From NCBI GenBank assembly GCA_009779755.1, contig WRDO01000021.1, positions 1 to 52,694 of the forward strand: a stretch of DNA of 52,694 bases, written 5' to 3'. The notes beneath the pieces were generated by a model that made no database searches, had not been told where the DNA came from, and was given only the letters and a program-made list of their open reading frames with translations. Positions 39,878 through 49,200 of the stretch are shown here, piece by piece; the first letter of the stretch is position 1, and every line of letters begins with the position of its first letter. The position numbers and the translations under genes are program-made. This stretch comes from Defluviitaleaceae bacterium. Lineage in GTDB: Bacteria; Bacillota; Clostridia; Lachnospirales; WQUN01.

Positions 39878-41073
39878 CGCAAGTCATCCTCCAAATAGAT
39901 TTCATCATTATCGTTAAAATCCTCAAGCAGTTCGATATCGAGGATTTCATCGTCGTCGCTGTTTAGGGAATTTTTATCGACGGGTTTTGAATTTTCGGGC
40001 GCGGCGAGGTCCTCACGGGTTTTCATACCGAAGTGCTTACGCGCGGCTTGTTCGATTTCCGAATAGATGTCGGCGTTGTCGTGCAAATATTGCTTGGCGT
40101 TTTCGCGTCCTTGGCCCAAACGCACTTCACCGTAGTTAAACCAAGAGCCGCTCTTCTTTACCAAGCCCAATTCCACACCCAAATCCAACAGGTCGCCGTC
40201 CTTGGAAATCCCCAGCCCGTACATCATATCCACTTCGCAGGTGCGGAACGGCGGCGCTACCTTGTTCTTCGTGATCTTCACCTTCGTACGGTTGCCGATG
40301 GGGCGTTCGCCTTGTTTGATTGATTCGGCCCTGCGGATATCGATACGAATGCTTGCGTAGAACTTAAGCGCACGGCCGCCCGTGGTCGTTTCGGGCGAAC
40401 CGTAGGAAACGCCGATCTTCTCACGCAATTGGTTGATGAATATAACGATGCAGTTCGTTTTGTTCGTGATGCCCGTGAGCTTACGCAAGGCCTGCGACAT
40501 CAACCGCGCTTGTACGCCCACGGAGGATTGCCCCATATCGCCTTCGATTTCCGACCGAGGCACCAAAGCCGCGACGGAGTCCACGACGACGACGTCGATC
40601 GCGCCGGAGCGTACCATGGCTTCGGCGATTTCGAGCGCTTGCTCGCCGTCGTCAGGTTGGGAAATATAAAGTTCGTCTATGTTCACCCCCAGCTTTTTCG
40701 CATAGGAAGGGTCCATGGCGTGTTCCGCGTCCACATATCCGGCGACGCCGCCTAATTTCTGCGCTTCGGCTACTACATGCAAGGCGAGCGTCGTCTTGCC
40801 GCTGGATTCGGGCCCGTAAATTTCTACGATGCGCCCCTTGGGTATGCCGCCGACGCCTAACGCCGCGTCGATCGAAATAATGCCCGTCGTCACCACGGGG
40901 ATGTCGGTACGGGCCATTTTTTCACCCATCTTCATAACCGCGCCTTTACCGAATTGCTTTTCGATCTGCGCCAAGGCAGTGGCAAGGGCCTCCTCTTTTG
41001 CGGCGGCGGCGTTGAGGTTGTCGGTATTACCCTTCTTTACGGGTTCGGTTTTCTTCGTCGTTTTCTTAGGCAT
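39874..41073 (-). CDS. recA: Recombinase RecA
   Basis: 399 residues from ATG 41073 (AAAGGAG seven bases upstream; an in-frame ATG 42 bases earlier has no site). Walker [21 protein letters not shown], the DNA-binding loop [20 protein letters not shown] and the usual core are intact. The N-terminus has a Lys-rich extension ([15 protein letters not shown]), and the C-terminus has a long acidic tail ([19 protein letters not shown]) that in other RecAs moderates DNA binding. No Cheo/LexA-type operator was recognised upstream. Neighbours: the GNAT gene 26 bases upstream and prs overlapping downstream. Confidence 0.97.
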   Translation of the reverse strand: MPKKTTKKTEPVKKGNTDNLNAAAAKEEALATALAQIEKQFGKGAVMKMGEKMARTDIPVVTTGIISIDAALGVGGIPKGRIVEIYGPESSGKTTLALHVVAEAQKLGGVAGYVDAEHAMDPSYAKKLGVNIDELYISQPDDGEQALEIAEAMVRSGAIDVVVVDSVAALVPRSEIEGDMGQSSVGVQARLMSQALRKLTGITNKTNCIVIFINQLREKIGVSYGSPETTTGGRALKFYASIRIDIRRAESIKQGERPIGNRTKVKITKNKVAPPFRTCEVDMMYGLGISKDGDLLDLGVELGLVKKSGSWFNYGEVRLGQGRENAKQYLHDNADIYSEIEQAARKHFGMKTREDLAAPENSKPVDKNSLNSDDDEILDIELLEDFNDNDEIYLEDDLR

Positions 41074-41099
41074 GGTATTGCTCCTTTCGGATGTATGAT

Positions 41100-42164
41100 T
41101 TATGTTATTTGCCATTCATAGATATTTGAATAACGGTCACCGTCTTTATGCAAATCATGCCACTTGGGGACGGGCGCGGTGCGGATGAGGGTAAGCCCCA
41201 ATTTTTCACATACGCGCATGGATGCACGGTTGTCGGGGTTGTTTGTTATCAAGAGTGTGTTCATTTTATGCGCCTTCGCCACGGGTAAAAGCAAGCGGCA
41301 AGCGCGCGCGGCATATCCGTTGCCGCGGAAGGGCTCGTCCACACCGTAGCCGATTTGCCCACCGTAATACAGGTTGGAATTATAAAGCCCGCCGCCGTAG
41401 CCGATGCGCAAATTAATACGCCCGACTTTTTCGCCATCCTTGCAAATAATGAATTCATAACCGGGAACGTATTTTTTCTCCGGGTTTGCGGGTTGTTTTT
41501 CCGTGCATACAAGGAATATTTCACCGTCGGAAAGAACGGGTACATCAATAAAACCGTCGAACTCGCAAGGGAGGGAATTATAATGCGCGATCTCTTTTTG
41601 AATATCCCAATCCTCCTTGAGGATGGCGTACATGGTGGTATCAACCCGTTCGCCGTTGCGCACCTTGGATTGCCGGAACGTTCCTTCATAAAACATGCCC
41701 GCGTTAGCCATAACCTTACCCGAAGCGGGATTTTGCGGCCGATACGTCGCCCATACACGGTTAAGCCCCGCGGCTTCAAAGCAATGCGCCAGCACCGCCC
41801 GCAAAGCCTCGGTCATGTAACCCCTGCCGCGCCACGGCTTGCCCAGCGCATATGCCACTTCGGCGGAACGCGCCTCGCGGTCGGTTTCGGCAAAATCTAT
41901 CGTGCCGATAACTGCGCCGTCCGACTTTTGCACGATAGCGAAAAGTCCCCAATCCCAGCCTTTTTCCGTTAACCCGTCAAAATATTTCATCCAATTACCG
42001 ATATGTTCGCGCACCTCGTCAACGCTCGAAAGGTCTTTGCGCAAAAGAAATCGTACAACATCAGGGTCCCGCGCCCAATTACCAAACATCGCTTCCGCGT
42101 CGGATATGCCGAACGGACGCAGGATCAAGCGGTCGGTGGTGAGGGTAGCTTCGTTCGGTTTCAT
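41100..42164 (-). CDS. Tandem GNAT acetyltransferase fusion
   Basis: 354 residues with two GNAT units. Residues about 1-180 are RimJ/RimL-like ([20 protein letters not shown]; acetyl-CoA loop [31 protein letters not shown]). Residues about 215-350 form a second unit ([20 protein letters not shown], then [16 protein letters not shown]). Either N-terminal protein acetylation or small-molecule (antibiotic) acetylation is possible. The ATG overlaps the Nudix gene stop by four bases, and recA follows after 26 bases, so it is part of the recA transcript. Confidence 0.82.
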   Translation of the reverse strand: MKPNEATLTTDRLILRPFGISDAEAMFGNWARDPDVVRFLLRKDLSSVDEVREHIGNWMKYFDGLTEKGWDWGLFAIVQKSDGAVIGTIDFAETDREARSAEVAYALGKPWRGRGYMTEALRAVLAHCFEAAGLNRVWATYRPQNPASGKVMANAGMFYEGTFRQSKVRNGERVDTTMYAILKEDWDIQKEIAHYNSLPCEFDGFIDVPVLSDGEIFLVCTEKQPANPEKKYVPGYEFIICKDGEKVGRINLRIGYGGGLYNSNLYYGGQIGYGVDEPFRGNGYAARACRLLLPVAKAHKMNTLLITNNPDNRASMRVCEKLGLTLIRTAPVPKWHDLHKDGDRYSNIYEWQIT

Positions 42165-42631
42165 TGTATATCACCCGCTTTGTGTTTTGTTATGTAATCA
42201 TGAATTATCGCCGCGTGGGTGCGCGCAATGTTTTGCGGCAGCTTGTCCAAAGCGAACCATTCGAAGGTTAAGGATTCGTCATTCATGACGACTACATCCC
42301 CGCTGTAATCATCCGTAGAATAAACGATGGTCACAACATAGAATTCGTCACCGTTTTGTGCCACGCACAAATACCCTTCACCGGAATACACGCCAAACAA
42401 CGTTAAATCACCCACTAGCAACCCCGTCTCCTCTTTAACCTCGCGCCTTACGGTTTCTTCCGTGGATTCGCCCAATTCCATCAGCCCGCCGGGCAAACCC
42501 CACTTGCCGTAAGGATATGTGCGTTGCTGCATAAGGATCCGGCCCATCCCGTCGCGAATAAATACAATACAACCCGGCAGCAGAACACGCATAGTACCAA
42601 TTTTCGCGCGGAGTCTTTCAATGTAGCCCAT
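42161..42631 (-). CDS. Nudix hydrolase
   Basis: 156 residues. The full Nudix box is at about residues 50-72: G-x5-E-x7-REVKEETGL within GLMELGESTEETVRREVKEE. Family members hydrolyse nucleoside diphosphates linked to another group (8-oxo-dGTP, ADP-ribose, others). The substrate is not predictable here. There is a 121-base gap to cinA, the largest gap within this gene series, so a secondary promoter may lie there. Confidence 0.85.
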   Translation of the reverse strand: MGYIERLRAKIGTMRVLLPGCIVFIRDGMGRILMQQRTYPYGKWGLPGGLMELGESTEETVRREVKEETGLLVGDLTLFGVYSGEGYLCVAQNGDEFYVVTIVYSTDDYSGDVVVMNDESLTFEWFALDKLPQNIARTHAAIIHDYITKHKAGDIQ

Positions 42632-42752
42632 GTTTACGCTCCCGAATCTTTTTAAAATTGCATAAAGTTCTTTATAAAATCAACCATCATCTTCATGTTT
42701 TTGCCGCTCAGTATCGCATTTCCATTATAACCGAAAGAATTTTATCTTTAGT

Positions 42753-44138
42753 TTAAATACACAAATTAACGCGTAAAAAATTCAAAGCCTGCATAGCCGC
42801 GCGTTCGCGGACTTGATTCCGTTCACCGGGTAATTTCAACGCCAACGTTTTCGACCCAATTCCCTTTATATACAGTCCCACGAACACCGTCCCCACCGGT
42901 TTCTCCGGTGTACCGCCACCCGGCCCCGCAATCCCCGTGGTACTCAAACCGATATCCGCTCCGGATGTCTTAGCAACACCCTCCGCCATAACAGCGGCAA
43001 CCTCCGAACTAACCGCACCATGCTTCTCAATCAAAGCCGCGTCAACACCCAGCCGCGCAACCTTAGAGCCATTGCAATAAGTAACCAACCCCTCCCGCAA
43101 AACCGCCGAAGCCCCCGGCAAAGCCACCAGCGCAGCAGTAACCAACCCCCCGGTACAAGACTCAGCAACAGCAAGCGTATAAGGAAGCACTTGAGCATTT
43201 TTTTTAATGGGAGCGAAATCCTCGGAGCGAAGCGTATCAGCCCGTACAACAGGGGCGGTGGAGGGGGTTGCAGCGACCGACTTCGCCTTCAAGGGAGCGC
43301 AACCCCCTCCACCGCCCCGGAAACACAGCGCCCTTAACACACGTTCCGCCAACTCATCCCCATCTTCCCCGTAAACAAAATCCCCAAGCCGCGCATATAT
43401 TTCATCTGCAACAGGGTTGATTAATTCATATGCCGTATCTTCGCACGAAGCCGAAGCCGTAATCCGCAAATGACACTCCCAAACCTTCGCGTATAAAGCC
43501 AACGTAGGGTTAGTCTGCGCTTCGATTAAATCCCGCAACCGCGTTTCGATACTGCTCTCGCCGATACCGATAAACTTTAACGTACGCGAAACAAAAACAC
43601 GCCCGCCGTCGGATGTTTTTTCCCGCAAAAAAGGAACCGCGTAATTCATAAACATCGGCTCCAATTCGTGAGGCGGCCCGGGCAAGAGAATCAATGTCTT
43701 GCTGTCCCGTTCCAGCCAAACGCCGGGCGCGGAGCCGAAATCATTGGGCAAAATACGACTGCCCTCCGGCACAAGGGCGTTTTTATGTACATTCTCGGGC
43801 AAACCGGTGTTGGCGAAACGAACGCGTATGCGCTGCATGGAAGGTTCGTCAAGGACCATCGCACGGTTAAAATATTCCGCGGCCACTTCCTTGGTGATGT
43901 CGTCCTGCGTAGGTCCGAGCCCGCCGACAGCGACGACCATATCAGCCTTGGAAAAGGTGTAATCCAGCGCGGCTTTTAAGCGGGTGCGGTTATCCCCCAC
44001 CACCGTATGGCCGTATACGGGTATCCCCAGCTTCGCCAGCTCCCGCGAAAGGAACTGCGCGTCGGTATTGGCGATGTCACCCAGCAGCAGCTCCGTACCG
44101 ATGGCGAGGATTTCGACCGATACATTGCCGCCGTTCAT
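42753..44138 (-). CDS. cinA: CinA, competence/damage-inducible protein
   Basis: 461 residues. The N-terminal MoCF/COG1058-like domain has ILAIGTELLLGDIANTDAQF, VAVGGLGPTQDDITKEV and LPGPPHELEPMF. The C-terminal pyridine-nucleotide amidase domain has the catalytic serine in AVAESCTGG, VSSEVAAVMAEGV and TGIAGPGGGTPEKPVG. The two domains are about 45 residues further apart than usual because of an insertion (about residues 274-318) encoded by a 19-bp inverted repeat and flanking sequence; the reading frame is kept. It overlaps pgsA by four bases. Role in NAD salvage or in the RecA context is known only from relatives. Confidence 0.92.
   Translation of the reverse strand: MNGGNVSVEILAIGTELLLGDIANTDAQFLSRELAKLGIPVYGHTVVGDNRTRLKAALDYTFSKADMVVAVGGLGPTQDDITKEVAAEYFNRAMVLDEPSMQRIRVRFANTGLPENVHKNALVPEGSRILPNDFGSAPGVWLERDSKTLILLPGPPHELEPMFMNYAVPFLREKTSDGGRVFVSRTLKFIGIGESSIETRLRDLIEAQTNPTLALYAKVWECHLRITASASCEDTAYELINPVADEIYARLGDFVYGEDGDELAERVLRALCFRGGGGGCAPLKAKSVAATPSTAPVVRADTLRSEDFAPIKKNAQVLPYTLAVAESCTGGLVTAALVALPGASAVLREGLVTYCNGSKVARLGVDAALIEKHGAVSSEVAAVMAEGVAKTSGADIGLSTTGIAGPGGGTPEKPVGTVFVGLYIKGIGSKTLALKLPGERNQVRERAAMQALNFLRVNLCI
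43252..43318. repeat. Palindromic element inserted inside cinA
   Basis: The left arm 43252-43270 and right arm 43300-43318 are a perfect 19-bp inverted repeat (GGGGCGGTGGAGGGGGTTG and its complement) around 29 bases. It encodes a Gly-rich then Pro/Thr/Ala-rich stretch in the linker of CinA. The adjoining part up to about 43180 also carries GGAGCGAA twice, so the insertion may be longer than the palindrome. CCGGGGCGGTGG, found at its right edge, occurs again at 51229-51240. Confidence 0.8.
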
Positions 44139-44725
44139 TTGCTCACACTCTTGCTTTTATAACGGATCAAGCCCCAATTTTTATACCCGTAATCCAATCC
44201 CGACAGAACGCTCGCCACAACCGAAAAGATAAGCAGAATCCAAACGATCACATCCCGTATGGGTAATATAATGGGAAGCGGACCGTAGATAAAAGCGGGG
44301 ATCGGCACCAAAATCGTGTGGATAAGGATCATTTGCATGACGGTTTTGATCTTGCCACCCACGGAAGCGGCCAATACCGTGCGTTGCTCCAGCGCAAGCT
44401 GCCGCAGGCCGGAAACGAAAAATTCACGGCTGATAAAAACGATGCCCGCCCAACCCGGGATCGTACCCGAAGCCACGAAGGCAACGATGGCGGCGCATAC
44501 CAAAAGTTTGTCCGCAAGGGGGTCCATCAATTTACCGAAATTGGTTATCAAGCCGTATCGGCGCGCGAGTGAACCGTCCACGGCGTCCGATATGGATGCA
44601 ATCGCGAAAACGGTCAGCGCCAACCACAAGCTGGCAACCTCGCCGAACGGCTTGGCCATGTAGATAATAAGGAAGATGGGTATCATACACACCCGGAAAA
44701 GGGTGATTTTATTCGGCAGGTTCAT
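44135..44725 (-). CDS. pgsA: CDP-diacylglycerol-glycerol-3-phosphate 3-phosphatidyltransferase
   Basis: 196 residues from ATG 44725 (AAGGGG seven bases upstream; an in-frame ATG 45 bases earlier lacks a site). Membrane enzyme of phosphatidylglycerol synthesis. The CDP-alcohol phosphotransferase signature D-x2-DG-x2-AR-x8-G-x3-D-x3-D is complete, beginning DAVDGSLARRYG and ending MDPLADK. Several hydrophobic segments follow. The start lies 17 bases inside the end of rimO, and the end overlaps cinA. Confidence 0.94.
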   Translation of the reverse strand: MNLPNKITLFRVCMIPIFLIIYMAKPFGEVASLWLALTVFAIASISDAVDGSLARRYGLITNFGKLMDPLADKLLVCAAIVAFVASGTIPGWAGIVFISREFFVSGLRQLALEQRTVLAASVGGKIKTVMQMILIHTILVPIPAFIYGPLPIILPIRDVIVWILLIFSVVASVLSGLDYGYKNWGLIRYKSKSVSK

Positions 44726-46073
44726 GGGTATGCACCCCTTGTAAATCATAATCGTTTGCGCTTGTGGCAAGGACGGTAACCACTTGGCCGGGTAATAATT
44801 GCCTTTCGGATGAAAAATGGATTACGGCGTCCACTTCGGGGGCATCGGATTGCGAACGTCCGATACATTGATATTCGCCGTCTTTACGTAACGTGCATTC
44901 ATCCACCATCACATCGAGCGGTTTACCTGTTTTATGCCGTTGTTTAATCATATGAATCCTTTGTTGCAAAGCCATGATACGGTCGCGCCTTATATGCTTG
45001 ATTTCGTCCTTTACCTGTAAAGGCATGGTTGCCGCGGGGGTACCTTCCTCACGGGAGTAGGGGAAAACGCCGAGCCGCTCGAAGCGGGCTTCCTTTACGA
45101 AGCTGTATAAACCACGGAACTCCTCGTTTGTTTCACCGGGGAAACCGACCATAACCGTAGTACGCAGGGTGATATCGGGGATTTGTTCGCGTAAACGGCG
45201 GATCAAATCCCGTAACGCTTCCCGTGAACCGCCGCGCCCCATACGGGCGAGTGTAGTATCCTCGCTGTGTTGGATGGGTATATCCAAATATTTGCAAACG
45301 ATCTCCAGCTCGGCGATTGCCCGGATCAAATCGGGCGTGATGTGTTGGGGGTAGGCGTACAAGAGGCGTACCCAAACGGCTTGCCCGCAGGATGCGTGCA
45401 AACGCGCGTTTAATTTCCGTAACAGTTCCGCCAAGCGCGGCTCGCCGTATCTATCCATTCCGTAACGTGCCGTATCCTGTGCGACCAACACAATCTCACG
45501 CGCGCCGTCGTTGACCAAAGCCTCGCATTCCTTAATGATTTCCGTTATTTGTCGGCTTTTATACCCCCCGCGTATTGACGGGATCGTGCAATACGCGCAG
45601 CGGTTGTCGCATCCTTCCGCAATTTTTACATAGGCGATATGGGGGAAGGAAATATCCTTCCGCGCAAGCAAGCGGTGTTGCAAATATTGCGATTTGTTTT
45701 TGGGGAGCTTCCGTTTAAACAAACGCCCCAACACCTTAACGATTTTATCCCTGTCCGCCACACCCAAAACCGCGTCAACTTCCGGTATTTCAACGGTAAA
45801 ATCCTCGCGGTAGCGTTCGGTCATACATCCGACGACGATCAAAGCGCGGCAGTTTCCGCTTTTCTTGTACGCCGCCATATCCAATACGCAGTCGATGCTT
45901 TCTTCCGTCGCTTCACGGATGAAGCCGCAGGTGTTTACGATGATGGCATCCGCTTCGGCGGGGCCGCTGACGGAAATAAAATATTCATTCGCCAACAACT
46001 GCCCCAGCATCACTTCGCCGTCCACTTTGTTTTTATCGCAGCCTAAAGAAAAAAGATATACCTTAATTGTCAT
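44709..46073 (-). CDS. rimO: Ribosomal protein S12 methylthiotransferase
   Basis: 454 residues. RimO adds a methylthio group to an Asp of ribosomal protein S12. Order: N-terminal UPF0004 domain with cysteines in SLGCDKNKVDGE, NTCGF and GCMTERY; radical-SAM motif C-x3-C-x2-C in CDNRCAYCTIPS; C-terminal TRAM-like domain. The GCDKN start and ASIRGG-like SIRGGYKSR motif separate it from MiaB. The start codon follows the ftsK stop directly. Confidence 0.93.
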   Translation of the reverse strand: MTIKVYLFSLGCDKNKVDGEVMLGQLLANEYFISVSGPAEADAIIVNTCGFIREATEESIDCVLDMAAYKKSGNCRALIVVGCMTERYREDFTVEIPEVDAVLGVADRDKIVKVLGRLFKRKLPKNKSQYLQHRLLARKDISFPHIAYVKIAEGCDNRCAYCTIPSIRGGYKSRQITEIIKECEALVNDGAREIVLVAQDTARYGMDRYGEPRLAELLRKLNARLHASCGQAVWVRLLYAYPQHITPDLIRAIAELEIVCKYLDIPIQHSEDTTLARMGRGGSREALRDLIRRLREQIPDITLRTTVMVGFPGETNEEFRGLYSFVKEARFERLGVFPYSREEGTPAATMPLQVKDEIKHIRRDRIMALQQRIHMIKQRHKTGKPLDVMVDECTLRKDGEYQCIGRSQSDAPEVDAVIHFSSERQLLPGQVVTVLATSANDYDLQGVHTHEPAE

Positions 46074-48590
46074 TTAGTCACTTCCGTATATTTCCCGGTA
46101 TTCGCTTCTCGTAATCGTTACCTTGCGCGGCTTAACCCCGTCTTCCGGCCCTACGATCCCCCGTTTTTCAAGGTCCTCCATTAAACGCGACGCGCGGTTG
46201 TACCCGATACGGAACTGCCTTTGCAATACGCTGGTGGAGGCTTTCCCCTTGGATAACAGGAATTCCACGGCTTCGTGGAAAAATTCATCCAAATCACCGT
46301 TGTTCATCGCGAGCCGCGCCGCGGGGGAGGTTACCTGCTCGATCATATCAACGGTATGCTCCGCCGGTGCCAGCACACGTAAATAACTGACAACGGACTC
46401 CACTTCTTTATCGGATATAAAACCTCCCTGTATACGAATCGGCTTGCTTTGCCCCATGGGGAGGAAGAGCATGTCACCTTTGCCCAACAGTTTTTCGGCT
46501 CCGTACATATCAATGACCGTACGGCTGTCTATCCCCGAGGAAACGGCGAACGCGAGGCGTGAAGGGATGTTTGCCTTAATCAAACCCGTGATGACGTCCA
46601 CGCTCGGGCGTTGCGTTGCGACGATCAAATGAAGTCCCGCCGCGCGTGCCTTCTGCGCCAAGCGGCAAATACTCTCTTCCACTTCGCCTTTCGCCACCAT
46701 CATCAAGTCGGCCAATTCATCGATGATGATCACGACCTGCGGCAAAAGCGGTTCTTCGTTTTCCGCCATATAGCGGTTATAACCTTTCAAGTCGCGGTTG
46801 CCTGTTTCGGCGAACAGGTTATAACGGTTTTCCATTTCCGCCACAGCCCAGCTTAGGGCGCCGCTGGCCTTCTTCGGGTCGGTTACGACGGGGATCAAGA
46901 GGTGCGGGATACCGTTGTACACGCTCAGCTCCACGACCTTCGGGTCAATCATCAAGAGCTTAACCTCGTCGGGCCGTGCTTTATATAAAATACTGGTGAT
47001 CAATGTATTGACGAAAATACTTTTGCCGCTGCCGGTCGCCCCGGCGATCAGCATATGCGGCATTCTCGCGATATCCGCCACCACGGGTTCGCCGGCGATA
47101 TCCTTACCCACGGCGAATGCGAGGTTGGACGGGAAATTAATAAATTTGCCATCTTCCAAGATTTCACGCAGGAAGACGGGTTGCGGGTCCTTGTTGGGGA
47201 TTTCGATACCCACGGCGGATTTTCCGGGGATGGGAGCCTCGATGCGTATACCTTGGGCGGCGAGCGACAGCGCCAAATCATTGGAAAGGTTGGCAATCGC
47301 GGAAACCTTTACCCCCGGGCCGGGGGACAAATCGTACCGCGTAACCGTCGGGCCGACGCTGACCGCCACCACTTTCGCTTCGACCTTAAAGCTGCGCAGG
47401 GTTTCTTCCAGCGTGCGGGAATTTTTCATGATTTGTGTACGGGTTTCCATCGCCGTATCGGGAGCCTCATAACGGGCCAACAAATCAATCGGAGGGGAGC
47501 GATAATCGTCGTAGGTAGGTGAAGCAGCGGTCGCGGCTTCGCGTATTCCCGAGCGTTTCGCCAAGGGTGCGGCGGTTGCCGTTTCTTCCTCCCAATCATC
47601 ATCCTCTTCGTCTTCCCAAGGAGGGTTTTCATCCTTGGAGGCTCCGTCCACCAATCCGTGCAGTTTAATCTCCGCATCGTCCGCAAGGGGTTCGGGTGGT
47701 TTTTTTTCGGGGAACAAAACGATTTCCGTCCCGCGCGGAAGCGGGTTTTCCACGGGTTTGGGCGTGAGGAAGCTGTTTATCCCGGTTTTTTTCCGTTCCG
47801 TAAACGCGGGTGGTTTTGGGCGTGCCTCTTCCTCCAGTTCCTCTTGTAAAAGTAATACCTCGGGTAAATCGTCAGGTTCCCCGAAATCACTGTCTTCATA
47901 TTCAATGAAGGGGAGGGGTTTGTTTTCGGCGGCTTTTCTCGTTACCTCTTCTTCCGCCAATTCCGCGTCGATTTCCGCTTCGATGCGTTGGCGCCTGCGT
48001 TCCAGCGCGTCCTTGGATTCATAAAAGCCGCGGCGTACAAGGTAAACGAAGCTGCGCCCGGTTAATAAGACAAGCATGATCAATAACGCCGCGAAAAACA
48101 CGATGGTGGAGCCCACGCGCCCGATAAAGAAATGGAGCACATCACCCAGCAACAGACCGAAAAGCCCGCCGCCGAAGTGATATCCCCCAATCGTACCCGA
48201 ATAGATTTGCCCCAGCCGTTCAAAGAAAGTCCGACCCTCCACCGCATCCGGCAGGTTGAATATATGTAAAAGCGATAAGACCGTCCAATAAAGGCCGATT
48301 GATAAGACCCAAGGGAATCGGAAACGTTTGGAAAGGAGGATGCTGACCGCACCGATGATCAGCACAATCGGGAGCACAAACGCACCGAAGCCGAATACCC
48401 CCAGCAAAAATACGTTGATCAACCCCCCGACGCGCCCCAACGCATCCTCCCAAAAGACGCTCAGCAATAATAATACCCCGACGACCGCAACGCCTATGCA
48501 TTTCACTTCGCGGTACAGGGCCGGGGATTTCGGGCGGGCTTCGCCGAGATTGCGTTCGCTCGGCTTGCGCGTAACGGGTTTTTTGGGCAT
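46074..48590 (-). CDS. ftsK: DNA translocase FtsK/SpoIIIE
   Basis: 838 residues from ATG 48590, about nine bases after GAGGTG; an in-frame GTG at 48602 is part of that site. Four membrane helices lie within the first 200 residues, followed by an acidic linker (about 210-390). The RecA-like motor has Walker A AGATGSGKSIFVN, Walker B VVIIIDELADLMM and ATQRPSVDVITGLIKANIPS. The C-terminal gamma winged helix (LQRQFRIGYNRASRLMEDLE) reads orienting DNA sequences. In sporulators the protein pumps the chromosome into the forespore. First gene of the long leftward series. Confidence 0.94.
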   Translation of the reverse strand: MPKKPVTRKPSERNLGEARPKSPALYREVKCIGVAVVGVLLLLSVFWEDALGRVGGLINVFLLGVFGFGAFVLPIVLIIGAVSILLSKRFRFPWVLSIGLYWTVLSLLHIFNLPDAVEGRTFFERLGQIYSGTIGGYHFGGGLFGLLLGDVLHFFIGRVGSTIVFFAALLIMLVLLTGRSFVYLVRRGFYESKDALERRRQRIEAEIDAELAEEEVTRKAAENKPLPFIEYEDSDFGEPDDLPEVLLLQEELEEEARPKPPAFTERKKTGINSFLTPKPVENPLPRGTEIVLFPEKKPPEPLADDAEIKLHGLVDGASKDENPPWEDEEDDDWEEETATAAPLAKRSGIREAATAASPTYDDYRSPPIDLLARYEAPDTAMETRTQIMKNSRTLEETLRSFKVEAKVVAVSVGPTVTRYDLSPGPGVKVSAIANLSNDLALSLAAQGIRIEAPIPGKSAVGIEIPNKDPQPVFLREILEDGKFINFPSNLAFAVGKDIAGEPVVADIARMPHMLIAGATGSGKSIFVNTLITSILYKARPDEVKLLMIDPKVVELSVYNGIPHLLIPVVTDPKKASGALSWAVAEMENRYNLFAETGNRDLKGYNRYMAENEEPLLPQVVIIIDELADLMMVAKGEVEESICRLAQKARAAGLHLIVATQRPSVDVITGLIKANIPSRLAFAVSSGIDSRTVIDMYGAEKLLGKGDMLFLPMGQSKPIRIQGGFISDKEVESVVSYLRVLAPAEHTVDMIEQVTSPAARLAMNNGDLDEFFHEAVEFLLSKGKASTSVLQRQFRIGYNRASRLMEDLEKRGIVGPEDGVKPRKVTITRSEYREIYGSD

Positions 48591-48798
48591 ATGGCATAAC
48601 ACCTCAAAATATTCGCATCGTCAGGAAAGTATAGCATCACGGAATGATTGTGACAATCATGTTACGGTTTTTTGTATAATTACGCCGAGTATTGTAAAAT
48701 ATAATCTACTTGTTGCTTCAAATTGACGTATATATCTGTAGAATAGCCTGCGACCCGATATGTTCGAAAGAACACATAACCTAACTAGGAGGCCAAAA

Positions 48799-49197
48799 AT
48801 GGCGAAGAACAAAACGAAACAGGAAAAAGTTAATTTGGATGAAATCATCGGAAAGAACATCCGAACCGAACGTCAAGCCCGTAATCTCTCCCGCGACGAG
48901 CTGGCGGAAATGCTGGACCTAACCACATCTCATATGGGACTCATCGAACGCGGCGAACGCGGTGCGACCGCCGTAACCCTTTCGAAGCTGACGCGGGTGT
49001 TGCAATTACCCGTCGATAATTTTTTCATGCCGTCCCCGATGCTTGCCCTGCGTGAAGAAAGAGATACCACCCGCTCGATCGCTCAAAAGAAAATCAACAG
49101 CCTGATCTCAAAGCTCAGTGAATCGGAGCTTAACTTCGTTATACATGTAATCCAAGGGATTTCAAAAACGGGGATTTCAAAGGAAGCAGCCGAATAA
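48799..49197 (+). CDS. XRE-family regulator, SinR-like
   Basis: 132 residues from ATG 48799 (AGGAGG six bases upstream; an earlier in-frame ATG at 48760 has no site). The helix-turn-helix spans about residues 15-70 (NIRTERQARNLSRDELAEML; LTTSHMGLIERGERGATAVT). The C-terminal segment (QKKINSLISKLSESELNFVI) is typical of small SinR-like proteins with a dimerising helix. It ends 3 bases from the convergent der gene and is divergent from ftsK. The target is unknown. Confidence 0.82.
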   Translation: MAKNKTKQEKVNLDEIIGKNIRTERQARNLSRDELAEMLDLTTSHMGLIERGERGATAVTLSKLTRVLQLPVDNFFMPSPMLALREERDTTRSIAQKKINSLISKLSESELNFVIHVIQGISKTGISKEAAE

Positions 49198-49200
49198 GGG

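Noticed and set aside
43020..43337. Plus-strand frames inside cinA near the palindrome
   Set aside because: They are shadow frames; the CinA reading frame is intact and carries known motifs on both sides.
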